Source: Branchipolynoe longqiensis (lineage: Eukaryota > Annelida > Polychaeta > Phyllodocida > Polynoidae). Taken from it: 64,000 nucleotides of DNA. The notes below the pieces were generated by a model. The model saw only the letters and a list, made by a program, of their open reading frames with translations, was not told the DNA's origin and ran no database searches. Shown here one piece after another: positions 33,794 to 45,164 of this stretch (positions are counted from its first letter, which is position 1; every line of letters starts with the position of its first letter). The stretch lies in NCBI GenBank assembly GCA_030323885.1, contig CM059190.1, positions 90,053,989 through 90,117,988 on the forward strand. Reading direction: 5' to 3'. Position numbers and translations under genes: made by a program.

Positions 33794-34143
33794 AGTTGCA
33801 TAGTCCGATGAAATATCAAATTTTCAAAACCAAAACAATTATCGAAATGTGATTCTACATCAGATCTAACTTAGATACTGGTGCACTTATTAAACATTTG
33901 TCACCACACAGAAGGGGATGCCGAGGCAATTGAATAGAACCGGTTACTGCAGAAGCCTATGGGGGTCAGAGTTTTGGCGTGCTTGCCAAAATTAATTTTG
34001 CATGGTTCCACTTCAAATATCTCAAAAGTTAGCCACTTAAAATAAAAGGTACTTGAAGCTAAAGTAAGGTACATAATAACGATCAACCTAATGTATTTAT
34101 CTCAGAAACTTTCAGAAACTCAAAACCATCGGACTATGCAACT
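33794..34143 (+). mobile_element. TTAA MITE, GTTGCATAGTCCGATG family
   Basis: 350 bp, TIR AGTTGCATAGTCCGATG, flanked on both sides by TTAA (33,790-33,793 and 34,144-34,147). Landmarks GTACTT-type, CAGAAGCCTATGGG and ATCAACCTAATGTAT are shared with copies at 11,668, 41,137, 42,534, 43,632, 46,839 and 51,993. TTAA targets are used by piggyBac- and Kolobok-type transposases; no transposase gene is in the window. Confidence 0.88.
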
Positions 34144-34213
34144 TTAAGCACCAAGCCAATAACATATAGAGTGACGTGATTAGGTACACTACATTGTCAC
34201 TACGTTTAGCAGA

Positions 34214-34835
34214 CTCTAAAGCCTTGTTCACACGGGCGGTGTAAATCGATTTGTAGAAATCGACTTGTATAGTTCGGGTTACATTTCGTGTGTGAACGCG
34301 CGGCTGAGTCGGATTAGGGCTGAATCGATTCGTGTGATCCGCATATTGTAAACCACTTCTAGAGGTAGTGTACGTGAATCGATTTCTGTGAACCGATTTA
34401 TTTTGCCCGTGTGAACGCACTGAGGCGGATTAAGGATGTCACACACATGCGCAGTCGAGACCTTAGTTTGTTGATTTTCCGGTCGATCAAAAGCACATAT
34501 TATATAATTTGGTCTATGAACCAGATAGAGGTGCACAGATGTTTTTTTCATCATTTATTTATAGGTTTTCACTGCCCAGCAGAAGTTTTTACGGTTCCAA
34601 AACAATATGATTCAGTCTATATATATCTAGGTCGAACCCACACTCTCTCGTGCTGATGTCGACTAACCGAAACTGGCACTGGTTAGTATGGACTTGCTCA
34701 TGCACAGATATCCACTTCCGCCTTAAACCAACTCAAGCACTGCCCGTGTGAACGCGAAACACTTTCAAACTAAATCAATTCATATGATTCGCCGTGTCTA
34801 AATCGCTTTACATTTTCCCCGTGTGAACACGGCTA
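34214..34835. mobile_element. TIR element, TTGTTCACACGGG family
   Basis: AAAGCCTTGTTCACACGGGC at the left and CCCGTGTGAACACGGCTAAA at the right are inverted. Words GTGTGAACGC and AATCGATT recur internally. No frame. Confidence 0.8.
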
Positions 34836-35047
34836 AAGACTGTTGTGAAACAGACATGATTCAGTGGTCATTGTGCTGGTGTCATAACTCGTGAGTGCGG
34901 CAGCACTATAAAGACCACATGAGTAAGCGCTGATACAGGTTCATCTTTACTCATCTTCACATGAAATCTGATGTTGCTTAGACATAAACCCCCAATCACA
35001 ACGTCATCTCAATTCATTATGTATATGTAATGTGTGCATGTGTATAT

Positions 35048-35285
35048 GAAGAGTTCAGGCACAAAACCCCGTATGTGCCAATCCAAAAATTAACACAAAC
35101 ATTGGAGGCAAATCTTCAAAAGGTAAATATTTTACATTGCTATTTATGTGTCCATTGCTTGGTAATCATTTCATCACAAGAAAATTGGAATTAATGACAA
35201 TTAAAATTAGCTTCAAGTAAATTTAAAAAAAATTAATTCAATTTTTTTGATTGGCATTTACAGGGTTTTGCACCTGAACTCTTCA
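35048..35285. mobile_element. TIR element, AAGAGTTCAGGCACAAAACC family
   Basis: GAAGAGTTCAGGCACAAAAC at the left and GGGTTTTGCACCTGAACTCTTC-type right end are inverted; 238 bp. Sits beside an (AT)n tract at 35,287-35,341. Confidence 0.82.

Positions 35286-35286
<1 letters not shown>

Positions 35287-35341
<55 letters not shown>
35287..35341. repeat. (AT)n microsatellite
   Basis: Uninterrupted AT dinucleotides over about 50 bp. Confidence 0.95.
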
Positions 35342-35343
<2 letters not shown>

Positions 35344-35647
35344 TCCATTAATGGACAAGGTAGGGTGGGGAGGAACTGAATTTGACTTTGTCATCGGACC
35401 TATTCTCATTTTGTATATATGAGTGAGAAGTTAGGAGTAAATTGATTAATAATCAATTAATTCTGAAAGTAGATAGTTGTTGTTATCATTTACATTAGCA
35501 CCTTTTGCACTCCGCAATCCTAAATCTGCGCTACCCCGGGAGAAATTTGTGCTTGATTTGTAAGAAACGATTTAGCAGGAAGTTACAAAGAAGGAAAATG
35601 TATGTATACACACATATATATGTGTGTATATGTAGACATATATATAT

Positions 35648-35872
35648 TAAGAGCTCAGGTGGAAATCCCCGTCGACACCAATCCTAAAGTTGACTTAAAT
35701 TTTTTTTTAATTCACCTGAAGATAATTTTAATTCTAATTAATTCCATGTTGCTTATGAAGAAATAGTTATGGAGCAATGAACAAACAAAAAATAAATGTA
35801 AAAAAATAACCGTTTAAGTCAATTTTTGGATTGGCATTTACAGAGGGATTTATACCTGAACTCGTCATATAC
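35648..35872. mobile_element. TIR element, AAGAGTTCAGG family, diverged
   Basis: AGAGCTCAGGTGGAAATCCC at the left mirrors GGGATTTATACCTGAACTC at the right. GGATTGGCATTTACAG is shared with 35,240-35,262. Confidence 0.7.
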
Positions 35873-35879
35873 TTCAATA

Positions 35880-36780
35880 TATATGTATATACTACACACA
35901 CACTATCCTTGCCCTTTGCACCTGTAGAAATAACAATGAGGCATCATACTCGTCCCGATCACATCCCCCTTCCTATCACATGAGAGGGAGGAGGAACCAC
36001 TTCAGAGCTTATTGCACACGATAAAGAGTTTATCACTATCCATGTTTAACCATTTGGCTATTCCGCCCCCGCCTAAGGCGAGTCTATGTGGTAATTTATG
36101 TAATTATTTCCATGTGAATTTCAGGGGGCCTGCCGCGGGCCGCCGCTGCCTCTCGTCCCGTCTGCAGGTAGACCGTCGCCGTCGTTGTCTTTCCCGGGCT
36201 TAGGGCGGACAGCCAGAGTATCATATAAATACGGTTCTTTGTCCCTCCCCGCATTAATTATATCAAAACAATTACTTATTGTTTCAACTAACTGGCTGTC
36301 CTCCCCGCCGTTCGGTGTGTATTATTATGTTTGAATTAATCCAGAACTAAGCAGACACTCCCTGTGTCTCTGCTACTGTCACTGATAATCAGCCTAAGTT
36401 AATGTCTTATTTTCAGCCAAATAGCACTACGTAAATTCTGTTAATATGTCTGTTATTATCTCCCCGCAGATGGGTTAATCGCCTGCATAAGGCCTACCAG
36501 GCATAAGGCCCTTAATTACATATTAAGCAATCAAATATCAGGTTGACCATAACGGTTAATCTACAAGAAGACTGGAGGATAGTAAAGAATGTAAGGAACG
36601 TTCCAATTCACCTTTCCAAGAGCTCACGGCTTTATTCTTACCCTAACTAGTACAATAAGAGTTCTTTCATAGATTGATTTCACTGAATACCAATTAAATA
36701 CAATAAGTATATCCCCTCCCATATTAGTTAAGTTAAATAAGTTTGGAATTTAGACAATAACAGCCTAAATCTTGTCTAAA
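35880..36780. other. Intergenic, no gene seen
   Basis: A short CG-rich patch (about 36,125-36,205) in otherwise AT-rich sequence. The phrase GAGTTCTTTCATAGATTGAT at 36,659 recurs at 40,479. No supported exon. Confidence 0.45.
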
Positions 36781-37007
36781 ACATCAGAGCATACAGAAAC
36801 ACATCTGATGGGTCGGAGCCCGACCGCTCGACCTTCCACCATTGCTAGGAAAGGCACAATTGACGTCTCCTAGCAACGCATTACAGCAGGGAACCCGGCC
36901 CCGCAAATGGTGGCAAATGCGAGCCTGGTGAGTAGCCAGCATTTCAGAATGCGAGCTAATCAGCCCAGCCTGCATTTCCATCGGTCGAGTAGTCTCGCCC
37001 ACTTCAC

Positions 37008-37013
<6 letters not shown>

Positions 37014-37053
<40 letters not shown>
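37014..37053. repeat. (TA)n microsatellite
   Basis: Uninterrupted TA dinucleotides. Confidence 0.95.
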
Positions 37054-37058
<5 letters not shown>

Positions 37059-37153
37059 TATACATTGTACTTGCTTGTTTGGGATTTACATCCTAGCAAC
37101 ACATGAGGACAGGAACCGACTTGTGACGTTGTGTTCTCATGGCAAGTTTATAG

Positions 37154-38638
37154 ATTGATTGATTGATTGGTGGTTGCTTTACGCCGTGTCGGCAGCATAG
37201 GCTATATTCACGGCGAGAAATGTTTGTTTTTTGTTCAAACCATCGCTTTTACATGTAAAAGCAGACAATCAATTATGTCCCAATTGACACTGATTAAATT
37301 AGAAAGCTCACAATCATATATTTGTGGTCAAGGGAAACAAATTCCCATAGAAAAAGAAAAGTTTTATTAATAATTGATAGAATCCATTTAGTAAACTATA
37401 TAAGGTGGTACAGTCCAGCTGCCCTCAAAAAGGCTAAAATGTTTTCCTGTTTTACTTTAGTAAAAAGGTCATGCATACTGTCTGCAGTGTAGAACCGTTG
37501 GCGCAGGGCCAAAAAATCAATGCAACTTAGTAAAATGTGTTTGAGTGTCAGTGGGGACTGACACCCAATACATTCAGGGGGAGGTTCCCCCTTGAGCAGA
37601 AAGCATGTGTAAGCCATGAGTGGCCAATACGGCAGCAGCTAAGGACCACTTGGTCCCGCCGACCTCCCGCATGAGTATGTGGTGGCTTTCCCACAGATGG
37701 TTCAATTTCTTTAAGTTTATTAATGTTTTCATCCCACTCATGTTGCCATTTGGATTTTATGTGGGTGGCTATTACTAGTATTAGTGGTTTCAGATCAGAG
37801 TGAGGGATCAGACATGGTTCAAGATCACAGTTCAGGGCCTTCTTCGCAGCCCGATCAGCTCGTTCGTTTCCTTGTATGCCAGCATGGCCAGGCACACAGC
37901 ACAGGTGGATATCATACCCATCCGTTGTCAGTTGGTTCATTTTATAAATGACTGTTGCTAGAATAGGGTGATTCGTTTTCAATCCAGCAACAGCCAGGAG
38001 GCAAGAGAACGAATCACTGTATATAACATAGTTAGTGTGGTTGGATACCTCGATACACTCCAAAGCGAGAAGGAGTGCTCGGGCTTCTGCAGTGAAAATC
38101 GAGCTCTGATCGGGCAAACGTACACCAAATTTTCCCCATTGGCAGACTGCCGCAGCAGCTACCTGGCTTTGGTCTTTTGAACCATCAGTGTATATGGAGA
38201 GGTCGTCTGCAAACTGGCCTTGAATCTCTGCATGCAGTCCTTGGTACTCGAGTGGATGTGTCCCAGACTTCCTCAGCTCCGTGAGTCGGAGGATAACCGA
38301 TGGCTTTCTCAACGACCACGGGGGATGTTCTGGGAGTTTGGCATCCTCCAACACGTCCAAATCCACGCCCAAGGCCTCCAAATGAGGTTTCATTCGTAGC
38401 CTCAGTGGCCGGATGTAATTTGGCCTGGCTTCATACCTGGATTCGTCATGTTGCTCGAATAGACAATTGTGTGCAGGATTCATTGCATTAGTTTTTATCT
38501 TGACTACATATTGCATGGCCAGTTTGATTCTCCTGTTGTTAAGTGATGGTTCATTGGCTTCGACATAAAGGCTCTGAACTGGTGAGGTGCGGAAGGCCCC
38601 AAGGGCCAGGCGCAGTCCCTGGTGGTGGATCGTGTCCA
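37154..38638 (-). mobile_element. I-like LINE, 5' truncated, with 13-bp target duplication
   Basis: GGCAAGTTTATAG occurs at 37,141-37,153 and 38,639-38,651, a target-site duplication. On the minus strand the element runs from the end of the RT region through RNase H and the finger to a 3' UTR and a four-unit ATCA tail at 37,154-37,170. Confidence 0.88.
37396..38638 (-). pseudogene. I-like LINE ORF2 C-terminus (RNase H), one frameshift
   Basis: The frame is open from 38,638 (LDTIHHQGLRLALGAFRTSP, end of RT thumb) through RNase H: IYTDGSKDQSQ, FTAEARALLLALE, YSDSFSCLLAV, CCVPGHAGIQGNERADRAA. A shift near 37,590-37,610 moves the terminal finger (CIGCQ, LKHILLSC) into another frame that ends at 37,396. 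The RNase H catalytic acidic residues are all present. No RT palm or endonuclease because of 5' truncation. Confidence 0.82.
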
Positions 38639-38968
38639 GGCAAGTTTATAGTGCTGCCCCACTAGAAGAACAGGCTACCATCACCATCACCCGCTATTCC
38701 ACTTAGTCACATTATCCTGGTACTGAGTAAACCAACACTTGCCCTATTCTATTAAGTATTATCGCCGAACACCAAGCTAGGTAGTGAAAAGTATACATTT
38801 GGTAAGTCATTGGTTTGACTCGACTTGGTTTCGAACTCACATCTTCCCAGCGGGGAAGCCAGTCAGCACGCTTACTGAATCGGCCATCCCGTCCGATCAC
38901 CTATATATATGCACACACATACACATATATATATATACTATAAATATATACTATATATATATTATGTT

Positions 38969-39267
38969 TACAGGATGTGGCGGACGAATAGGTAAGAGCA
39001 CAGGCTTCCCGTGCAGAAGATCGGAAGTTCGAATCCCAGCCGAGTCAAACCCATGACGTACACAAATTGATACTTATCACTATCTAGTTTGGCGCTCAGT
39101 ATTCCTATACTATTGCAAGGACTGGTTTGCTCAATATCAGGATAACGTGAGTGAGGTGGAAATCGGGTCATAGTGCCGGCGCCCTGATCTCCCAATGGGA
39201 CAACACTATAAAGTCACCATGAGTGTGCACAGTCACAAGTCGGTACCCATTCTGATATTACTTTAGG
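38969..39267 (+). mobile_element. SINE family 1, diverged plus-strand copy
   Basis: GGCGGACGAATAGGTAAGAG head, GTTCGAATCCC box B, body and truncated tail. Confidence 0.75.
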
Positions 39268-39269
39268 TT

Positions 39270-39602
39270 GGTTGGTTGTTGGAATTTTACATCCTAGCAA
39301 CATCTAAGGTCATATCAGGACGGGTACCGACTTGTGACAGTGTGCCCTCATGGCAACTTTATAGATATGCCCAACTGGGAAGTTAGGCCACCGGCACCAT
39401 GACCCGATATCCCACTCAGTCACATTATCCTGACACTGAGCTAGCCAGACCTTTCCCTATCCTATTAATGCTGAGCGCCTGGCTAGGAAGCGACAAGTAT
39501 ACATTTTCATGTCATTGGTTTGACTCGACCGGGAATCGAACTCCCGACCTTCCGTACGCGAGGGTCGCGCTCTACTTCTGAATAGGCCACCGCGCCCGGT
39601 AT
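39270..39602 (-). mobile_element. SINE family 1, minus strand, full length
   Basis: Back to back with the plus-strand copy at 38,969-39,267. The reversed tail GTTGGAATTTTACATCCTAG and reversed head are both visible. Confidence 0.82.
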
Positions 39603-39852
39603 ATTACCTTAGGCGTTGCAAACATGTAAACCCCCAACACACAACAATAGCATATGTATATATGATGATGTCATTCATGTTATATCGATCTTTAAGCTGA
39701 TATTATATAGACGTACCTTGACATAACCACGTTCATTTTGCACCATATGCTCCTGCTTCCGTATGCTGGCTACTGGAATTGCGGTATCAAGTTCCCACAC
39801 AGGTATATGTGCGTAGCTTCATTCTGCCATTATTTAATAGCAGGAATAACAT

Positions 39853-40026
39853 TGGAGGCATTTGACTGGGCCCTTTCTATCCGCAAGATTTACGGATGGA
39901 GCGGATGGAGCGACAACACACATCCGAATCATACGTATAGTAACCCACTTCCGGTCCCAGTCGAATAGGAATTTGTAAGGAAATATTTTGATATTCGCAT
40001 ACAGAGGCCCAGTCGAATGCCTCCAA
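39853..40026. mobile_element. Short TIR element, ATTCGACTGGGCC family
   Basis: GGAGGCATTTGACTGGGCCC at the left and GGCCCAGTCGAATGCCTCC at the right are inverted; 174 bp. Confidence 0.82.
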
Positions 40027-40140
40027 AGTCAACCTTCTGAAAACACACACTAAACCTTTGTCCAAAGCTATTGAGAAATTGAACGAATGCGCCTCACTGG
40101 AAAGCCCCGACGTAAGGATGTGTCTTATAGCAGTAATAGG

Positions 40141-40822
40141 ACCAGACGGGATGACCGAATGAGTTTTTTTTGTTGTTGTTGTCCATTAGTTGTTTAAGCA
40201 GGGGAAATTTCAGTCATAGACGACTGGTCTTCGTCATTCCACTGCTGGTCGATAGAAAGCCCGAGCCTACAATTTTACCGACCCAAGGGATTTTTAACCT
40301 CCCACACCACATAGACATGGTATGAGAGCAACCGGCCTTTGACGACGCTGTAAGTTATACACAGCGGTGGAAATCCAAATTGGCAGAGCTGGGGGCATGG
40401 GGAATCGAACCACCGACCCTCAGATTAGGAGTCTGACCTAGAAAAAGGCAGACACTCTAACCACTCCACCACAGTTTTGAGTTCTTTCATAGATTGATTT
40501 CAGTGAGTTTTGGGAGATCGAGGGATCCAAACTCATGGTTTCGTGGGTTTGAACCCTGGTCGAGTCAAACCAATGATGTAAAAATTGATACTTGTCACTT
40601 CCTAGCCAGGCACTCGCCATTATTAGGATAGGACAAGGACTGGTTGGCTCAGTGTCAGGATAATGTGAGGGTCTGAGTGGGGTATCAGGTCATGGTGCTG
40701 GTGGCCTGGTCTCCCAGTGGGGCAACACTATAAAGTCGCCATTAGTGCGCACTGTCACAAGTCGGTACCCATCCTGGTATGACCTTAGATGTTGTTAGGA
40801 CGTATAACAACAACAAACAAAC
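40141..40822 (+). mobile_element. SINE family 1 interrupted by SINE family 2
   Basis: The head ACCAGACGGGATGACCGAAT is at 40,141; the body resumes at about 40,545 (GTGGGTTTGAACCC) and runs to the AAC tail near 40,820. A family 2 SINE sits between. Confidence 0.72.
40182..40478 (-). mobile_element. tRNA-derived SINE, family 2
   Basis: On the minus strand it starts GTGGTGGAGTGGTTAGAGTG (box A-like), has a long variable loop, and box B GGTGGTTCGATTCC. The body includes CTCATACCATGTCTATGTGG and TCGTCTATGACTGAAATTTC. Closely matches 43,222-43,512. Confidence 0.8.
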
Positions 40823-41136
40823 TATAGCAGTAATGCCTAAAGCCTCAAGATCTAGAAGGGGGGTAGGGGGAGGACTCCGGTCAAGGTGTAGACAATTTGT
40901 TTACACTGTCAAGTGTCATATGCCTTTGGCAAGGGCCTTTATATGTCTTATTTATTCAAATAATTAGTTTGTTAGCGTATAGGTACTAGTCTTCAGGCCA
41001 TGGTGTTATTTGGTGATCCGTAGTTTGACAATGTGGCTTACATACAACCTCAAACCTGACTCTTATAACTGACTTACAATGCTGGGTATTACAGTGCTTG
41101 ATATTCGAAGTATTTTTGTTTACATTAATTAATTAA

Positions 41137-41485
41137 AGTTGCATAGCCCGATGGTTTTGAGTTTCTCAAATTTTCTGCGATAAATACATTAGGTTGATCG
41201 TTATTATGTACCTTACTTTAGCTTGAAGTAACTTTTATTTTAAGTGGCTAACTTTTGAGATATTTGAAGTGGAACCATGCAAAATTAATTTGGGCAAGCT
41301 TGTCAAAACTCTGACCCCATAGGCTTCTGCAGTAACAGGTTCTATTCAATTTTCTCAGTATTCCTTTCTGTGTGGTGATACATGTTTAATAAATGCACCA
41401 GTATCTATGTTAAATATGTAGAATCAAATTTAGATAATTGTTTTGGTTTTGAATATTTTATATTTTCATCGGACTATGCAGCTTC
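41137..41485 (-). mobile_element. TTAA MITE, GTTGCATAGTCCGATG family
   Basis: TTAA at 41,133-41,136 on the left; right end GGACTATGCAGCTTCAA. Opposite orientation to the copy at 33,794. Internal CAAAACTCTGACCCCATAGG. Confidence 0.82.
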
Positions 41486-41729
41486 AAGCCGAGTATAATT
41501 TCAATTGTGATTACTAGACAGGATAGTGGAATCGCTAAGAGCATTGGTTGAGTTCTCGCGCAGGAGGTCATTGTGTAAAAATATACGGATTTTCGGTTCG
41601 GAATTATATATTGGCAGAGAGCATTATTATTCTTAGGCGATGGAGTGGGGACAAGGTTATGTAATCTAAGAGCAATAATACCCCACTCCCATTATGACAT
41701 GATATAAACTATGTGAAATATATGTTCAT

Positions 41730-42370
41730 ACATGATGCCTGAGATTAATGAAGAGATGTTCCTATATAAGAGACAGTACATGATTGTTGAAATGTTTCTC
41801 TATGCATCCATAAAGAGTGCAATTGGAGAAAAGGACATTTTTAATATATATATATTTGTAACTGTCTGCAGCTACCTGTCTCTACAAGACTGGTGGGCAA
41901 GCACACCAGCCTAATCTGCATATACACACATACCCCACCTGCAGCTGGGTTGAGTGACAACCACCACTACTGGGGGGTGTCACCCACCCAGGCTGTGAGG
42001 GTGCCTGATTGGCTGGCTGTCGGAATGCCCAGCCACCTGCACTCCCTTGGCCCTCTGACCACACTAGCCTCACTTTGAGATTAATTATGCAAAAACACTG
42101 GTTCAGGCACACTGGAGAGTTAACACTCTACTCCTGGCTCTTGAGTGAGACACACCTACTCTAGAGCAGGATCCCAGACACTTTGTCTGATGCTACCAAA
42201 TTTCATATATCCAAATTGAGCTGTGTCCAGGGGACTCCGGGTTCAATGGGCTGTAGGCACTGACTCATAGATACTAGAGAGGTAATGAGACTCTGTGTGG
42301 ACAGAAGGTAAGGGGTGAGGGTGAGAGGTCACTAGTAGGCTGACAGCAGTATGTTTAAGGGTTGTTTAAG
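41730..42370 (+). repeat. Dispersed repeat of about 650 bp, copy 2
   Basis: Collinear with 21,500-22,166 over most of its length, with small indels. Confidence 0.65.
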
Positions 42371-42533
42371 GGAGGCATCAGGTGGGATTGAATGGGGAGA
42401 GTTTATGGTATTCTCTGGTGTTCATGACGGCCGATAGCCAGAAATACTATAATTGGTTCCAACCCCGACCGAGTCAATCTAATAACTTATCAACTAGATA
42501 CTTGTCATTCCCTGGCCTAACACTTGGTATTAA

Positions 42534-42880
42534 AGCTGTCCAGTCCGATGAGGCATCATATTTTCAAAACCAAAACAATTACTTATTTTTGATTCTTCAT
42601 ATCTTACTTAGATACTGATGGACTTATTAAGCATTTGTTGCCGCATAAAAGGGCATACAAAGTTAATTTAATAGAACCTGTTACTACAGAAGCTCATGGC
42701 ATCAGAGTTTGGGCGTGCTTGCCAAAACAAATTTTGCATGTTTGCACTTCAAATATCTCAAATGTTAGCCATTTAAAATAAAAATTATTTCAAACTAACA
42801 TAAGGTAGAATCCAACAATCAGTTAAATATATTTATCTCAGAAAAGTGACAGAAACTCAAAACCATCGGACTATGCAACA
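42534..42880 (+). mobile_element. TTAA MITE, GTTGCATAGTCCGATG family
   Basis: Flanked by TTAA at 42,530-42,533 and 42,881-42,884; 347 bp. Confidence 0.87.
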
Positions 42881-42896
42881 TTAATAGGATAGGACA

Positions 42897-43065
42897 AGGA
42901 GTAGTTTGCTTAGTATGACGATTGTTTATTTCTTTGTTGGGGGCTTTACGTCCTAGCAACATGTATGGTCATATCAGGACGGACAGTATGAAGGTAATGT
43001 GACAGTGGGATATCAGGTCGTGGTGCTGGCGGCACTGAGACAGCACTATAACATCACAATGAGTA
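42897..43065 (+). mobile_element. SINE family 1 fragments
   Basis: GACAAGGAGTAGTTTGCTTA and GGGATATCAGGTCGTGGTGC pieces flank a reversed SINE tail (about 42,930-42,983). Confidence 0.6.
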
Positions 43066-43221
43066 TGGAATATGGAACAAGTAACCGAATCTCCCGACAG
43101 GGAAGTTAATACAAAAGAAAATCCTACTATGTTCATTGATTACATATAATTGATTGACAATCATAGAAAAGATATGTACTCGCACACATTCGATTAATAT
43201 TGCACAAGGTGGCGTTCTCTG

Positions 43222-43512
43222 TGGCGGAGTAGTTAGAGTGTCTGACTTTTTTTCTAGGTCAGACTCCTAATCTGAGGGTCGGCGGTTTGATTCCCCATGC
43301 CCCCAGCTCTGCCAATTTTGATTTCCACCGCTGTGTATAACTTACAGCATCATCAAAGGCCGGTTGCTCTCATACCATGTCTATGTGGTGTGGGAGGTTA
43401 AAAATCCCTTGGTCGGTAAAAGTGTAGGCTCGGGCTTTCTATCGACCAGCAGTGGAATGAGGAAGACCAGTCGTCTATGACTGAAATTTCCCCTGCTTAA
43501 ACAATAGACCAA
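43222..43512 (+). mobile_element. tRNA-derived SINE, family 2, plus strand
   Basis: GTGGCGGAGTAGTTAGAGTG, box B GGCGGTTTGATTCCC, and the same body as 40,182-40,478; ends in an A-rich tail (about 43,510-43,530). Confidence 0.8.
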
Positions 43513-43631
43513 AAAAAAGAAAAAAAAAGATGTCATAATGTCGTATGATGTGAGTACATGTAATTAGTGGCTAAATAGAACACATCAACTTGCTGGGTAG
43601 ATACTAGATATCCCCACGTGTTATCGGTTAA

Positions 43632-44153
43632 AGTTGCATGGTCCGATGAGACTTCTTTTTTTTCCAAACCAAAACACATAGTTACATTTGATTCTATATA
43701 TCCAACTTAGGTGCTGGTGCATTAACTAATGCTTTGGGGCAGCACATACAGAATAATCAGTGAATTTATTACCCCCATCACTTTGGGCACCTACTTTGAG
43801 ACAGCCATTAGACAGGGAGAATACTAACCAATTAGGTAAATCTCGTGACCTTATTAGTCATACCCTCATTCCCAATACCATATATGGCATTAGTCAGGTT
43901 CCACACTACATACACATTAATAGGTAATTCCTTATCACATGACCATCGCGAGATGTGAAGCTGGGCCACAACAATGAGACTTTTGACAAGCTTGCCGAAA
44001 TGATTTTGGGTTCTTTCAGCTCAAATTGGTCCAAAACTAGCCATTTTCCATCGAAATTACTCCTGAATAATGAATAGTAGGGTCTAATAGTCAACTTGAT
44101 ATATTTATCTAAAAAATGATGCAAACATTCGAAAGCCATCGGACTATGCAACT
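43632..44153 (+). mobile_element. TTAA MITE, long diverged copy
   Basis: TTAA at 43,628-43,631 and 44,154-44,157. Termini AGTTGCATGGTCCGATG and CATCGGACTATGCAACT. The interior is about 170 bp longer than in the other copies. Confidence 0.8.
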
Positions 44154-44309
44154 TTAACTATATATCTTATGCAAGTGCTGCGTCCCATGTGACCAATAAA
44201 TCAATTTATTTTAATTTTATTTTTGTTGGTAAATTAATTTTATTCATATATCATTTCTCAGTGCCGTGGCCATTAGTCTTCCGTAAATGCGCGGCACAGT
44301 CATGTACAC

Positions 44310-44545
44310 AATGTTTGTTTGTTGGAGTTTTACATCCTGGCAACATCTAAGGTCATATCAAGACGGGTACCGACTTGTGGCAGTGTACACTCATGGTAGC
44401 TTTATCGTGCTGCCCCACTGGGAGACCAGGTCACCAGCACCATGACCTGATATTGCACTCAGTCACATTATTGTCACACTGAACCAACTAGTCCTTGCCC
44501 TATCCTAATAATGCCAAAGACCTGGCTATTAAGCAACAAGTGTCA
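44310..44545 (-). mobile_element. SINE family 1, minus strand, head missing
   Basis: Reversed tail and body; ends before the tRNA-like head. Confidence 0.75.
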
Positions 44546-44611
44546 ATTTACCAGGACCATCACACGTACATAGTGGAACCTTACCAAAACAGTGCTTGTG
44601 TTTTGACAGAC

Positions 44612-45088
44612 CAGACGGGGATGGCTGAATAAGTTGAGTGTCCGTCTCCCATTTGAACTCTGGTTGCAAATAAATGACTTAAAAATTGATACTTGTCGCT
44701 TCCTAGCCAGGCGCTCGACATAACTAAGCATAGGGCAACGACTGGTTGGCTCAGTCCCAAGATAATGAGACCGAGTAGAATATCAGGTCATGGTGCTGGT
44801 GGCCAGATTTCCTAGTGGGGCAGCACTACAAAGTAGCCTTGAGTGTGCACTGTCACAAAAAGGATAGCATGTTTTATTTAATGACACCTCTAAAGCACAC
44901 TGATTTTTATCATCGGCTATTGGACATCAAACATATATGGTCATTCTGACATATTTCTTTGGAGGAAACCCGCTGCTGCCACATAGGCTACTCTTTCCGA
45001 TAATCAGCAAGGGGTAGCACTGTCAAAAGTTGGTACCCATTCTGATATGACCTTCGATGTTGCCTGGATGTAAAACCCCAACAACCAT
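44612..45088 (+). mobile_element. SINE family 1 with nested third-family fragment
   Basis: The head and body (44,612-44,868) and tail (45,015-45,088) are separated by a reversed piece of the third SINE-like repeat (GGAGGAAACCCGCTGC, 44,869-45,014). Confidence 0.68.
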
Positions 45089-45164
45089 GTGCTTTGACAG
45101 AGTCGTCGTCGCGCACCCTTACTGGAGGTGAACCCTATACTTGGGCGGTCTACTGAAGGACACT

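Larger units (their letters stand above)
37078..38897 (-). mobile_element. SINE family 1 split by a LINE insertion
   Basis: Minus-strand SINE tail part at 37,078-37,153 and remaining body/head at 38,639-38,897. The break carries the LINE at 37,154-38,638 between two copies of GGCAAGTTTATAG. Confidence 0.8.

Noticed and set aside
40380..40478. Genuine tRNA gene
   Set aside because: Box A and B are present but the arm between them is expanded and the sequence continues into a repeated SINE body with a second copy at 43,222.
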